A DNA stretch of 44,445 nt from Oscillospiraceae bacterium (GCA_015067255.1 SVMS01000017.1:1-44445), one strand, 5' to 3'. Positions 26,542 through 35,167 are shown, counted from the stretch's first letter. Notes: generated by a model from the letters alone, not told the origin. Numbers and translations are program-made.

Positions 26542-26800
26542 AGCTTATTTTTAGGGGATAGGAAAAAAGGTGCAGAATCTGTCAATTTCGCGCCGACAAA
26601 GCCTTGTCGGCGGTTACCCGACGGCGTACAGAGGTACGTCAAGGGCGAAATTGGCAGATAGCATAAAACGTATATTTCTTAAAAGAATCAGCAAAAAGAT
26701 GTTTTTTGTTAAATTTTGCTCTTTCAGAAGATGATAGTATATAATCATTTTATTTACTTGTTTTATGCGCTCTGCACTTTTTTACAGCCCCTAAAAAGCT
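26542..26800. mobile_element. 259-bp element with ~30-bp terminal inverted repeats (MITE-like)
   Basis: The left end (26542-26576) and the inverted right end (26771-26800) both read AGCTT, T-rich, TAGGGG, an A-run, then GTGCAGA, with a few gaps. Inside is a second pair, 26577-26591 with 26645-26659 (ATCTGYCAATTTCGC). A perfect 8-bp hairpin GCCGACAA/TTGTCGGC (26592-26611) and a GACG...GTAC/GTACGTC hairpin follow. It has no coding capacity. It fills the gap between permease and receptor genes of one ABC operon, so it is either a small mobile repeat or a large structured RNA. Confidence 0.65.
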
Positions 26801-26806
26801 ATCAAA

Positions 26807-27625
26807 TCACATTTTTCTATAAACAGCCTTTTCAAAAAGTAAAACGCTCTGATACATAAGAGTTGCAATAACTGCAAGAATTAAAACGCTTGCCATAACC
26901 AAATCAAGCTGAAAGACCTGACTTCCGTATACAATAAGATATCCAAGTCCCGCCTTTGAAACGAGAAACTCTCCTACAATTACACCTACCCAGGACATAC
27001 CCACGTTTATTTTTAAAGAGTTTACAATAGTTGTAATGTTTGAAGGAAGAACAACCTTTGTTAGCACCTGCATTTTGTTTGCTCCGAAGGTTTGCACAAG
27101 CCGTATCTGCTCCTCGTTGGTGGACAAAAATCCGTTTAGCACTTCAAGCACACTTACAATTACTGAAATTGTAAGCGTTATAACTATAATGGCGGTAGAG
27201 CCTGCGCCTATCCAGACGATAAATATAGGACCTAAAGCTATTTTAGGCAAAGAATTAAGCACAACGAGATACGGCTCTAATACGTCGCAAAGAAATTTAG
27301 AGCACCAGAGCAAAACTGCAATAAGAGTACCCAGCACAGTGCCTATCAAAAAGCCTATTATTGTTTCTGAGGTAGTTGTCCAGATATGCAAAAACAAGTC
27401 GCCGCGATTATAAAGATTTATCAGAGTTTTTACTATTCTTGAAGGACTGCTCATTATAAAGGTATCAATAATTTTAAGCTGTCCTGCAATTTCCCATACA
27501 GCAAAAAAAGCTACTAAAATTATTATTTTTGTAATGTTAACTGCTATCTTTTTTCTTCTTACAGATTTTAAATATCGTTTTCTTTCCTCAGATAAAATCT
27601 GAGTGTCTTCTTTACATATGAACAT
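26807..27625 (-). CDS. NitT/TauT-type ABC transporter permease
   Basis: This is an inner-membrane permease of the SsuC/TauC group with six membrane helices in 272 residues. An N-terminal basic cytoplasmic stretch precedes the first helix. The EAA-type coupling region appears as SLKINVGMSWVGVIVGEFLVSKAGLGYLI near residue 200-230. The start ATG at 27625 has GGAGTGAT upstream and overlaps the ATPase stop by 14 bases, so the two are coupled. Confidence 0.92.
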   Translation of the reverse strand: MFICKEDTQILSEERKRYLKSVRRKKIAVNITKIIILVAFFAVWEIAGQLKIIDTFIMSSPSRIVKTLINLYNRGDLFLHIWTTTSETIIGFLIGTVLGTLIAVLLWCSKFLCDVLEPYLVVLNSLPKIALGPIFIVWIGAGSTAIIVITLTISVIVSVLEVLNGFLSTNEEQIRLVQTFGANKMQVLTKVVLPSNITTIVNSLKINVGMSWVGVIVGEFLVSKAGLGYLIVYGSQVFQLDLVMASVLILAVIATLMYQSVLLFEKAVYRKM

Positions 27626-28379
27626 CTATATCACTCCAAATTTTGTTGAAATATTCACGAAATTCCGGCTGTTCACGTCTGTTAAATGGCGACAGCCCCT
27701 GCTGAGAAAAGCTTATGGAATGAACACTTTTAATTGAAGCAGGCCTCTTTGTAAGCACGATTATACGGTTGGAAACCGAAATGCTTTCGGAAATATCGTG
27801 AGTTACCATTAAAACAGTTTTCTTTTCTTTTTTTATAATTTCGTATATATCATCTACAACTGAAAGACGTGTCTGGTAATCAAGCGCCGAAAAAGCTTCA
27901 TCAAGAAGCAAAAGACGCGGACGTGTTACCAAGGTTCTGATAAGAGCACAGCGCTGTCTCATTCCGCCTGATAGCTGTCTTGGATATTTATCTTTAAACT
28001 CGTAAAGTCCGTAGGTATTTAGAAGCTCATCTGCATATTCAATGTTTTCTTTGGTTTTTAATCCTTTTATCTCAAGCCCTAAAAGCACATTTTTTCTTAT
28101 AGTTCTCCATTCAAAAAGGCAGTCCTTCTGAAGCATATATCCTATAGACTCATTATTGCTGCTGACAGGCTTTCCGTTTAACAATATTTCTCCGCTGTCA
28201 TAGGGCAATAAATTTGCAATTATAGAAAGCAGGGTTGATTTTCCGCAACCGCTGGGGCCGATAATGCTTACAAAATCACCGTCATTTACATCAAAGGATA
28301 CATCGTCAATCGCCATTGTTTCCCCTTCGGGCGACTGATATTTCATTTTTATATTTTTAACACTTATTATCTGCTCCAA
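27612..28379 (-). CDS. NitT/TauT-type ABC transporter ATPase
   Basis: This is the cytoplasmic ATPase (SsuB/TauB type) of the importer. Walker A is GPSGCGKST near residue 40, followed by Q-loop MLQKDCLFEWRT, signature LSGGMRQRCALIRTL, Walker B LLLLDEAFSALD and H-loop VTHD. The C-terminal IVLTKRPASIKSVH is typical of the group. Length is 255 residues. The start is a TTG at 28379 with AAAGGGGG upstream. The only 45 bases between it and the preceding terminator must hold its promoter; TTAACC-17-TACAAT is a weak candidate. Confidence 0.93.
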   Translation of the reverse strand: MEQIISVKNIKMKYQSPEGETMAIDDVSFDVNDGDFVSIIGPSGCGKSTLLSIIANLLPYDSGEILLNGKPVSSNNESIGYMLQKDCLFEWRTIRKNVLLGLEIKGLKTKENIEYADELLNTYGLYEFKDKYPRQLSGGMRQRCALIRTLVTRPRLLLLDEAFSALDYQTRLSVVDDIYEIIKKEKKTVLMVTHDISESISVSNRIIVLTKRPASIKSVHSISFSQQGLSPFNRREQPEFREYFNKIWSDIDVHM

Positions 28380-28423
28380 AAAATTCCCCCTTTGCTATTG
28401 TATTCAATACTGAATTTTTGGTT

Positions 28424-28458
28424 AAAAAAAACAGGACAGAGAAAAATCTCTGTCCTGT
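28424..28458 (-). terminator. Terminator after the Cys-rich small protein gene
   Basis: A perfect 12-bp stem (28447-28458 with 28431-28442) has an AAAA loop on the plus strand. It is followed on the minus strand by seven or more T (28424-28430). It shows that the short gene just upstream is a separate transcription unit. Confidence 0.92.
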
Positions 28459-28494
28459 ATTGCCGATGTAGCTCAGCAAAGCAATCAATTAATT

Positions 28495-28617
28495 TTAGCA
28501 GTTGCCGCAATCGTCGTTGCCGCAGCAGCTCCAAACTAACCAGATGATTATAGCAGCTATAATCCAGCTGCAGCAGTTGCCGCCGTTTCTACCAAATAAT
28601 CCGTTGTTGTTACACAT
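28495..28617 (-). CDS. 40-residue Cys-rich hydrophobic protein (YjcZ-like)
   Basis: The protein begins MCNNNGLFGRNGGNCCSW, continues with a hydrophobic stretch (IIAAIIIWLVW, about residues 19-29) and ends SCCGNDDCGNC. Seven Cys residues cluster on both sides of the hydrophobic segment. GGAGGA lies nine bases before the ATG, and a strong terminator follows, so this is a true gene although very short. It resembles the YjcZ/small spore-coat-like peptides of Firmicutes in size, Gly/Asn/Cys composition and single hydrophobic helix. That family link is inferred. A CATAnnnTA word at 28671-28679 could be a sporulation-type -10. Confidence 0.8.
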   Translation of the reverse strand: MCNNNGLFGRNGGNCCSWIIAAIIIWLVWSCCGNDDCGNC

Positions 28618-28670
28618 AATATAAAGTCCTCCAATTGATAATTATCCGGCTTTTAAACCGAATTTCACTT

Positions 28671-28679
28671 TATACTATG
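28671..28679 (-). promoter_or_regulatory. Possible sporulation-type -10 (CATAnnnTA)
   Basis: The minus strand reads CATAGTATA, a match to the -10 pattern of sigma-E/sigma-K promoters, about 54 bases before the Cys-rich gene. No convincing -35 was found for any sigma factor; TATAAA in the same place could also act as a sigma-A -10. Weak evidence. Confidence 0.3.
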
Positions 28680-28712
28680 CAAATTAAGTACAGCTTGACA
28701 CAAAAAATATCA

Positions 28713-28922
28713 ATAATGATTGTAGTTTGTTGAAACGCTAAAAAGCGTTTCGACAAGCCGATTTTATCGGCTTTGTGAAATTAAATTCTATAAAATTTAA
28801 TTTCACACGACACTCATTACAATGGTTATTGTCAAATTTTCTTTGAAAATTTGCTTCCAAATCATTGATTTGGTGTCGAAACAGTAATTTTGGTTACTGT
28901 TTTGACTAACTATAACCATTAT
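28713..28922. repeat. Inverted-repeat hairpin element, copy B
   Basis: The ends read ATAATGATTGTAGTTTGTTG and, inverted, ATAATGGTTATAGTTAGTC, as in copy A. Between them are at least six tandem hairpins: AAACGCT/AGCGTTT, GCCGAT/ATCGGC, GTGAAATTAAAT/ATTTAATTTCAC, CAAATTTTC/GAAAATTTG, CCAAATCA/TGATTTGG and AACAGTAA/TTACTGTT. The right end runs 17 bases into the coding region of rex and provides its TAG stop. No ORF. Its hairpins may also act as 3' end of the acn-icd-rex mRNA. Confidence 0.75.
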
Positions 28923-29541
28923 TATTTTTAATATCGAAGCAAAGCTTCATAAGACTGTCGCCCAAATGGACATTTTCTATTGATACTCCCTTAATGCTTT
29001 CAAGCTCCATATTGGAAAAATTCCAGAAGCCCTTTACGCCTAAAGACGCAAGCCTTTGACACATAGGCGGAGTCTGCAATTTCGGAAGTGTAAGAATAGC
29101 AATATCGGGATTATTATCTTTACAAAACTTATCAAGCTTATCTGTATGCATAACCTCTAAGCCCTTATAGGTACTGCCAATCACGGCATCTGAAACATCA
29201 AAAAGACCGGTAATCTTAACTCCTCGTTTTTCAAAATTGATATTATGAGCTATTGCATTACCTAAGTTTCCCATTCCGATAATAATTGCAGTATATCCCA
29301 TATCGTAGCCTAAAATCGAGCCGATTTCATTATAAAGGGAACGGACATTGTAGCCGTATCCCTGTTGTCCGAAACCGCCGAAGCTGTTGAAATCCTGCCT
29401 TATTTGTGAAGCAGTAACATTCATACGTCTCGAAAGCTCCTGACTTGAAACCTTTTCGACGTTGTTTTTCATAAGGTCGCTCAAATATCTGAAATAACGG
29501 GGCATTCGTTTTATAACGGCAATCGGAACACTTTTTTCCAT
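28906..29541 (-). CDS. rex: Redox-sensing repressor Rex
   Basis: Rex is a dimeric repressor that releases DNA when NADH rises. The winged-helix domain (about 1-80) contains VSSQELSRRMNVTASQIRQDFNSFGGFG, and the Rossmann domain starts with IIIGMGNLG at about 86-94. Length is 211 residues. The last codons (NGYS and TAG) are encoded by the end of repeat copy B, so the C-terminus has been altered by that element. It is the third gene of the acn-icd-rex operon, 15 bases after icd. A Rex-like site over the operon promoter suggests autoregulation. Confidence 0.95.
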   Translation of the reverse strand: MEKSVPIAVIKRMPRYFRYLSDLMKNNVEKVSSQELSRRMNVTASQIRQDFNSFGGFGQQGYGYNVRSLYNEIGSILGYDMGYTAIIIGMGNLGNAIAHNINFEKRGVKITGLFDVSDAVIGSTYKGLEVMHTDKLDKFCKDNNPDIAILTLPKLQTPPMCQRLASLGVKGFWNFSNMELESIKGVSIENVHLGDSLMKLCFDIKNNNGYS

Positions 29542-29556
29542 ATTAAGTGCCTTTCT

Positions 29557-30717
29557 TTAAAGTTTTGTAATTGTTTCCATTACGTAATCGCCGAATTCGT
29601 TACAGGTACAGCCTGTATCTCTTCCTGTTATAGCGATTTTCTTCTCTTCAAACATACAAATATCAAGAGCTTTTTCAAGCTTTGAAGCAAGAGACTGTCT
29701 GCCGATGTGGTTTAAAAGCATAACAGTTGCTCTGAGCATAGAGCAGGGGTCTGCATACTTATCTCTGCCCTCTTTTACCATTCTGGGTGCAGAGCCGTGA
29801 ATAGCCTCAAACATAGCATATTTTTTACCTATGTTTCCGCTTCCTGCAGTACCTACGCCGCCTTGGAATTCAGCAGCCTCGTCTGTTATAATATCACCAT
29901 AAAGATTAGGAAGAATAAATACCTTGAAATCCTTGCGGCGCTTTTCGTCAATAAGCTTAGCTGTTGTAATGTCAATATACCAGCTGTCAGTAACTATTTC
30001 GGGATATTCCTCTCCCACCTTTTTACAAAGGTTAAGGAACTTTCCGTCAGTAGTTTTAATTACGTTTGCCTTTGTTATGATTGAAACCTTTTCCTTATTG
30101 TTCTTGCGTGCGAAATCATATGCAAGACGGGCAATTCTTTCTGTACCCTCAGTTGTAGCTACAGTAAAGTCAACAGCAAGCTCGTCAGTTACGTTTACGC
30201 CCTTGCTGCCCAAGGTATAAGCACCCTCTGTATTCTCTCTGAAGAAGGTCCAGTCAATACCCTTTTCAGGTACTTTTACAGGACGTACGTTGGCAAAAAG
30301 GTCAAGCTCTTTACGCATAGCAACGTTAGCGCTTTCAATGTTGGGCCAGCCGTCGCCTGCTTCGGGAGTAGTTGTGGGGCCCTTAAGAATAACATGGCAA
30401 GCCTTAAGCTCTTCAAGAACATCGTCGGGAATAGCTTTTAAAACCTTTGCTCTGTTTTCTATTGTAAGACCGTCAATTACCTTAAATTCAACTTTTCCGC
30501 TTTTAACCTCGTCTGCAAGTAAAAACTCAAGAACTCTCTGAGCCTCGTGAGTAATTACGGGACCGATACCGTCACCGCCGCAAATACCGATTACTATTTT
30601 ATCGAGCTTATCATAATCGGTAACCTCTTTAGAATTGTTGATACGCTCAACTCTTGCTAACTGTTCACGAATAAGCGCTTCAAATTTTTCTGTTGCTGCT
30701 TTTATCTGTGCTTCCAT
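29557..30717 (-). CDS. icd: Isocitrate dehydrogenase (isocitrate/isopropylmalate dehydrogenase family)
   Basis: This oxidative decarboxylase of the beta-decarboxylating dehydrogenase family would produce 2-oxoglutarate from isocitrate. Family motifs are GGDGIGPVIT, the substrate-binding RKELDLFANVRPV, FFRENTEGAY, DITTAKLI, LPNLYGDIITDEAAE and AIHGSAPRMVKEG. Length is 386 residues. Sequence alone leaves isopropylmalate as an alternative; the aconitase gene 14 bases upstream decides for isocitrate. The cofactor was not assigned, though control by Rex would suit NAD. Confidence 0.9.
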   Translation of the reverse strand: MEAQIKAATEKFEALIREQLARVERINNSKEVTDYDKLDKIVIGICGGDGIGPVITHEAQRVLEFLLADEVKSGKVEFKVIDGLTIENRAKVLKAIPDDVLEELKACHVILKGPTTTPEAGDGWPNIESANVAMRKELDLFANVRPVKVPEKGIDWTFFRENTEGAYTLGSKGVNVTDELAVDFTVATTEGTERIARLAYDFARKNNKEKVSIITKANVIKTTDGKFLNLCKKVGEEYPEIVTDSWYIDITTAKLIDEKRRKDFKVFILPNLYGDIITDEAAEFQGGVGTAGSGNIGKKYAMFEAIHGSAPRMVKEGRDKYADPCSMLRATVMLLNHIGRQSLASKLEKALDICMFEEKKIAITGRDTGCTCNEFGDYVMETITKL

Positions 30718-30731
30718 TTGTAATACTTCCT

Positions 30732-32654
30732 TTAACCGTTATTTTTAGTGTAATTCAAAAGACCGCCTGCTAAAATCATACCCTTCTGACGTTCAGAAAG
30801 CTCGATTGTAACATTAAAGCTTTTGCCTGTTGTTTTATTAAGTATTGAAATTTTTCCGTTTTCAAGCTGAGAATGAAGCTTATCAATAACAAGCTCATCG
30901 TTGAGGGAAATAGAATCGTAATCTGCCTCATTTTCAAAAACAAGGGGCATAATTCCCGAGTTTATAAGGTTAGCTGCATGTATTCTTGCAAAGGATTTTG
31001 CAATTACAGCCTTTATTCCCAGATAGAGAGGAACAAGCGCCGCATGCTCTCTTGAAGAGCCCTGTCCGTAGTTCTGACCGCCTATTATAAAGCCGCCGCC
31101 CTCTTCAAGAGCACGCTTTGAGAAGCTTTCATCGCACTTTTCAAAGCAGAACTGAGAAAGGAAGGGAATATTTGAACGGTAGGGCAAAATTCTTGCGCCT
31201 GCAGGCATAATATGGTCTGTTGTTATATTATCGCCAACTACAAGCAAAGCCTTCTTGCTTATTGTGTCGGGTAAAGCTTCGTTTATGGGGAAGGGCTTTA
31301 TGTTGGGGCCTCTTACAACCTCAACCTCAGCAGAGCTTTCTGCAGGAGCATCAATCATATTGTCATTTATAAGAAACTTTTCGGGCATCTTTATTTCAAC
31401 CTTGTCCCCAAGCTCTCTTGCATCAGAAAGAACACCGCTCAATGCTGAATAAGCAGCTGTTTCGGGGCTTACAAGATATACGCTTGCATCCTGTGTACCG
31501 CTTCTGCCTTCAAAGTTTCTGTTAAAGGTACGCAAGGATACACCTGCGCTCTTAGGAGACTGTCCCATTCCTATACAAGGACCGCAAGCACATTCAATAA
31601 CTCTTGCGCCTGCCGCTAAGATATCGGATAAAGCGCCGTTTTGCGCAAGCATATTAAGCACCTGACGGGAGCCGGGAGCAATTACTAAAGAAACGTCTGG
31701 ATGTACTGTTTTGCCCTTAAGTATAGTTGCAACACGCATCAAATCAAGATAAGATGAGTTGGTGCAGGAACCGATACAAACCTGGTCAATTTTTATCTTT
31801 CCTATTTCAGTAACGTCCTTAACATTGTCGGGGCTGTGAGGACAAGCCGCCATAGGAGCAAGCTCAGACAGATTTATTTCAATTTCCTTATCATACTGAG
31901 CATCGGGGTCTGCAAATATCGGAGTGAAATCCTCTTCACGTCCCTGAGCCTTAAGGAATTCTCTTGTAACCTCATCACTGGGGAAAACAGAGGTGGTAGC
32001 GCCAAGCTCTGCGCCCATATTGGTAATGGTAGCTCTTTCGGGAACAGACAAGGTTTTAACGCCTTCGCCTGCATATTCAATAACGTTTCCTACGCCGCCC
32101 TTTACAGTAAGCTTTTTAAGTACAGCTAAAATAACGTCTTTAGCAGAAACCCAAGGTGAAAGAGCGCCTGTAAGGTTAACCTTAACAACCTTAGGCATAG
32201 TGATATGATATGCGCCGCCGCCCATAGCAACAGCAACGTCAAGACCGCCTGCACCCATAGCAAGCATACCAATACCGCCGCCTGTGGGAGTATGGGAGTC
32301 GCTTCCTACGAGAGTTTTTCCGGGCTTGCCGAAACGCTCAAGATGTACCTGATGGCAGATACCGTTACCTGGACGGGAATAATAAATACCGTGTTTTTTA
32401 CATACGGTCTGAATATATTTATGGTCGTCAGCATTCATAAAACCGCTTTGCAGAGTATTATGGTCGATATAAGCAACGCTTTTTTCTGTTTTTACTCTGT
32501 CAACCCCCATAGCTTCAAACTGCAGATACGCCATAGTTCCCGTAGCGTCCTGAGTAAGAGTCTGGTCGATTTTTAATGCGATAGGCTCACCTGCAACAGC
32601 CTTTCCGCTGACAAGATGTGCCTCTATAATTTTTTGTGCAATATTCTTTGCCAA
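30732..32654 (-). CDS. acnA: Aconitate hydratase
   Basis: Aconitase isomerises citrate to isocitrate with a [4Fe-4S] cluster. The three ligands are visible at Cys297 (GSCTNS), Cys357 and Cys360 (CGPC). SDSHTPTGGGIG and the swivelling-domain QNYGQGSSREHAAL are intact. At 640 residues it is of the shorter, mitochondrial-like/clostridial type. The start is a TTG at 32654 with AAGGAGG seven bases upstream. It is first in acn-icd-rex, the oxidative arm from citrate to 2-oxoglutarate, probably for glutamate supply in an anaerobe. No citrate synthase gene is nearby. Confidence 0.95.
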   Translation of the reverse strand: MAKNIAQKIIEAHLVSGKAVAGEPIALKIDQTLTQDATGTMAYLQFEAMGVDRVKTEKSVAYIDHNTLQSGFMNADDHKYIQTVCKKHGIYYSRPGNGICHQVHLERFGKPGKTLVGSDSHTPTGGGIGMLAMGAGGLDVAVAMGGGAYHITMPKVVKVNLTGALSPWVSAKDVILAVLKKLTVKGGVGNVIEYAGEGVKTLSVPERATITNMGAELGATTSVFPSDEVTREFLKAQGREEDFTPIFADPDAQYDKEIEINLSELAPMAACPHSPDNVKDVTEIGKIKIDQVCIGSCTNSSYLDLMRVATILKGKTVHPDVSLVIAPGSRQVLNMLAQNGALSDILAAGARVIECACGPCIGMGQSPKSAGVSLRTFNRNFEGRSGTQDASVYLVSPETAAYSALSGVLSDARELGDKVEIKMPEKFLINDNMIDAPAESSAEVEVVRGPNIKPFPINEALPDTISKKALLVVGDNITTDHIMPAGARILPYRSNIPFLSQFCFEKCDESFSKRALEEGGGFIIGGQNYGQGSSREHAALVPLYLGIKAVIAKSFARIHAANLINSGIMPLVFENEADYDSISLNDELVIDKLHSQLENGKISILNKTTGKSFNVTIELSERQKGMILAGGLLNYTKNNG

Positions 32655-32688
32655 GAGCTTTTCCTCCTTAGTAATACATATACTAAAT

Positions 32689-32717
32689 ATAATATAATAT
32701 TGTTAATTAATTGTCAA
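32689..32717 (-). promoter_or_regulatory. acn-icd-rex promoter with overlapping Rex-like operator
   Basis: The minus strand has TTGACA (32712-32717), a 17-base spacer and TATTAT (32689-32694). The same bases 32700-32717 read TTGACAATTAATTAACAA, a 7-4-7 palindrome. One half is a perfect TTAACAA and the other TTGACAA, against the clostridial Rex consensus TTGTTAAnnnnTTAACAA (two mismatches). A repressor bound there would cover the -35 box and part of the spacer. Confidence 0.65.
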
Positions 32718-32729
32718 GAAAAAAAGTAC

Positions 32730-32758
32730 TGGAAAACGAGCTATATATATGATATAAT
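32730..32758 (+). promoter_or_regulatory. Likely promoter of ftsK
   Basis: TATAAT at 32753-32758 with a weak -35 (TGGAAA, 32730-32735) at 17 bases, about 40 bases before the ftsK ATG. It is divergent from, but not overlapping, the acn promoter. Confidence 0.5.
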
Positions 32759-32796
32759 AGGATAGAATAAACAATCCGAAAGGAAATGAATTTATT

Positions 32797-35148
32797 ATGG
32801 CGGCAAAGAAAAAAACAGCTTCCAAGAAAAAGGACGTTCAAAGTAAAGAGCGTACCCCTCTTGCAAATCAGATACTTACAGTTGTTCTTTTTGTAGTGGG
32901 AATTTTCTTGTTAATTTCTTTTTTATTTGATATAACAGGTGTTGCAGGACGCTTTATTTCAAACTTTTTTAAAGGCTTTTTAGGTACTGCGGCATATTTT
33001 TTACCCTTCTTTTTGTTTTTCCTTGCAATAAGAAACAGTAAAAGCGCCATTAAGTTTGAATTTTCTATAAAGCTTTGGTCGGGCATTGTATTTCTTGTTA
33101 ATTTCTCTGCCCTTATGCTGATAATTTCGAATTTCAAGCCGGAAACACAGGGAATAAACAACGTTATAGGCGAAATGTTCTCTCACGGTACTGCAAATAT
33201 TATTTCAGGCGGTCTTATAGGCTCCGCTTTGGGACTTGGTATGAGATCCTTACTTGACGTTGTTGGCTCGTTAATTGTAATTATTCTTCTTTTGCTTATT
33301 TCCTTTATGCTTTTGACAGGTATTACCGCAAGGCAGATTTACAAATTCTTCATTCCCTTTAAAATGAAAGATGTTGCAAAGGCAGTAGGTGAAAAAATAG
33401 TTTCAGAAGAGGAAGAAGAAAAAGCTCCCAAGAGTAAGAAAAAAGAGCCTGTTATTGATATTCCCGTTGATGAGCCGAGAAAAATTGACGATGAGCAGGT
33501 TGATAATATAATGAAAACTCTCTCCGAAGGCTCTGAAAGCATAGAGAATGAGCAAGAACTTTCCGAAACAGAAGCAGTTATTCCTCCCAAAGAGGAAGAA
33601 AAAGAGCCTGTGGAAACTGAGGAGTTTGACATTGAGGAGGAGAAAAAGGAAGCTCCCAAGAAAAGCTCAGAGGGCTATACCTTCCCTCCTATAACCTTAT
33701 TAAAGCAAGACGTAGGAGCTTCTCCTGCAGCAGATGTTTCAGACGAGCTTAAGCAAAACGGCAAAAAGCTTATTGATACTCTTAAAAGCTTCGGTGTTGA
33801 TGCAAGCATAGTAAATATAAGCAGAGGTCCGTCAGTAACCCGCTATGAAATTGCCCCCGGTGTAGGCGTAAAAATAAGTAAAATTGCAAATCTTGCTGAC
33901 GATATAGCTTTAAATCTTGCGGCTATGGGAGTAAGAATTGAAGCTCCTATTCCGGGAAAAGCGGCTATAGGTATTGAAATTCCAAATAATAATATAAGCT
34001 CTGTTTTCATTCGTGATATTTTAGCAAGCCGTGAATTCAGAGAAGCAAAATCAAATCTTTCTGTTTGCTTAGGTAAAGACATAACAGGAAACCATATTAT
34101 AACCGACCTTTCAAAAATGCCTCACCTTCTTGTTGCAGGTGCTACAGGCTCAGGTAAATCAGTTTGTATTAACTCAATAATTATTTCTCTTCTTTATAAG
34201 TCATCACCCGAACAGGTAAAGCTTTTGATGATTGACCCTAAGGTTGTTGAGCTTAAGATTTATAACTCTATTCCTCATTTGCTTATCCCTGTGGTTACAG
34301 ACCCTAAAAAAGCCGCAGGCGCACTTAACTGGGCTGTCGTTGAAATGCTTGACCGTTATAAAAAGTTTGCTGAGCAAAATGTACGTGACATTACAGGCTA
34401 CAACGAAAATGCGAAGGTTGACGAGAATTTAGAAACTATGCCGCATATTGTAGTTATTATAGACGAGCTTGCAGATTTGATGATGGCGGCTCCCAACGAG
34501 GTTGAGGACTCTATTTGCAGACTTGCTCAGATGGCGAGAGCTGCGGGAATGCACCTTGTTATTGCTACTCAGAGACCGTCGACAGACGTTATTACCGGAA
34601 CTATTAAAGCAAATGTTCCTTCAAGAATTTCCTTTAAGGTTTCTTCTCAGGTTGACTCAAGAATTATTCTTGATGTGGCAGGCGCAGAAAAGCTTTTAGG
34701 CCGGGGAGATATGCTCTTCTGTCCTGTAGGACAAAGCAAGCCCACACGTATACAGGGCTGTTTTGTAAGCGATAAAGAGGTTGAAGCGGTAACCGACTTT
34801 GTTTCGGGAAGCGCAGACGTTACATATGACGATTCTATTATTGAGCATATTGAAACAAAGGCTGCCGAGGCTGAGCAGAAAAACAAGAAGGTTCTTGACG
34901 ATAATGCTTCCGACGAGGACGAAATGCTTCCGGCTGCTATTGAGGTTGTAGTGGAAGCGGGAATGGCTTCGGTTTCATTGCTTCAAAGAAAGCTTAAGCT
35001 TGGCTATGCAAGAGCCGCAAGAATAGTTGACCAATTAGAGCAAAAAGGAATTGTAGGTCCCTACGAAGGCGCAAAGCCCCGTCAGGTTTTAATTTCTAAG
35101 GTTCAGTATCAGGAAATGCTTATGAACACCGAAAAAAGCGAAGAATAA
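32797..35148 (+). CDS. ftsK: DNA translocase FtsK/SpoIIIE
   Basis: This is a septum-anchored ATPase that pumps DNA during chromosome segregation or into the forespore. Four membrane helices lie at the N-terminus (about 20-180), followed by an acidic, Glu/Lys-rich linker (about 200-290). The RecA-like motor has Walker A GATGSGKS at 448-455, MIDPKVVELKIYN and VIIDELADLM. The C-terminal gamma winged helix (LLQRKLKLGYARAARIVDQLE) reads KOPS/SRS sites. Length is 783 residues. A terminator follows immediately. FtsK and SpoIIIE cannot be told apart from this sequence. Confidence 0.96.
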   Translation: MAAKKKTASKKKDVQSKERTPLANQILTVVLFVVGIFLLISFLFDITGVAGRFISNFFKGFLGTAAYFLPFFLFFLAIRNSKSAIKFEFSIKLWSGIVFLVNFSALMLIISNFKPETQGINNVIGEMFSHGTANIISGGLIGSALGLGMRSLLDVVGSLIVIILLLLISFMLLTGITARQIYKFFIPFKMKDVAKAVGEKIVSEEEEEKAPKSKKKEPVIDIPVDEPRKIDDEQVDNIMKTLSEGSESIENEQELSETEAVIPPKEEEKEPVETEEFDIEEEKKEAPKKSSEGYTFPPITLLKQDVGASPAADVSDELKQNGKKLIDTLKSFGVDASIVNISRGPSVTRYEIAPGVGVKISKIANLADDIALNLAAMGVRIEAPIPGKAAIGIEIPNNNISSVFIRDILASREFREAKSNLSVCLGKDITGNHIITDLSKMPHLLVAGATGSGKSVCINSIIISLLYKSSPEQVKLLMIDPKVVELKIYNSIPHLLIPVVTDPKKAAGALNWAVVEMLDRYKKFAEQNVRDITGYNENAKVDENLETMPHIVVIIDELADLMMAAPNEVEDSICRLAQMARAAGMHLVIATQRPSTDVITGTIKANVPSRISFKVSSQVDSRIILDVAGAEKLLGRGDMLFCPVGQSKPTRIQGCFVSDKEVEAVTDFVSGSADVTYDDSIIEHIETKAAEAEQKNKKVLDDNASDEDEMLPAAIEVVVEAGMASVSLLQRKLKLGYARAARIVDQLEQKGIVGPYEGAKPRQVLISKVQYQEMLMNTEKSEE

Positions 35149-35167
35149 ATTTAAAATTAAAAACCAA

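Noticed and set aside
28380-28430. TPP riboswitch before the NitT/TauT-type ABC operon (possible pyrimidine-precursor uptake)
   Set aside because: Only about 45 bases lie between the preceding terminator and the start codon, with no room for a THI element and no CUGAGA motif.
29797-32576. Plus-strand ORFs opposite icd and acnA
   Set aside because: Antisense shadows in clearly conserved genes; no ribosome sites and no family-like composition.
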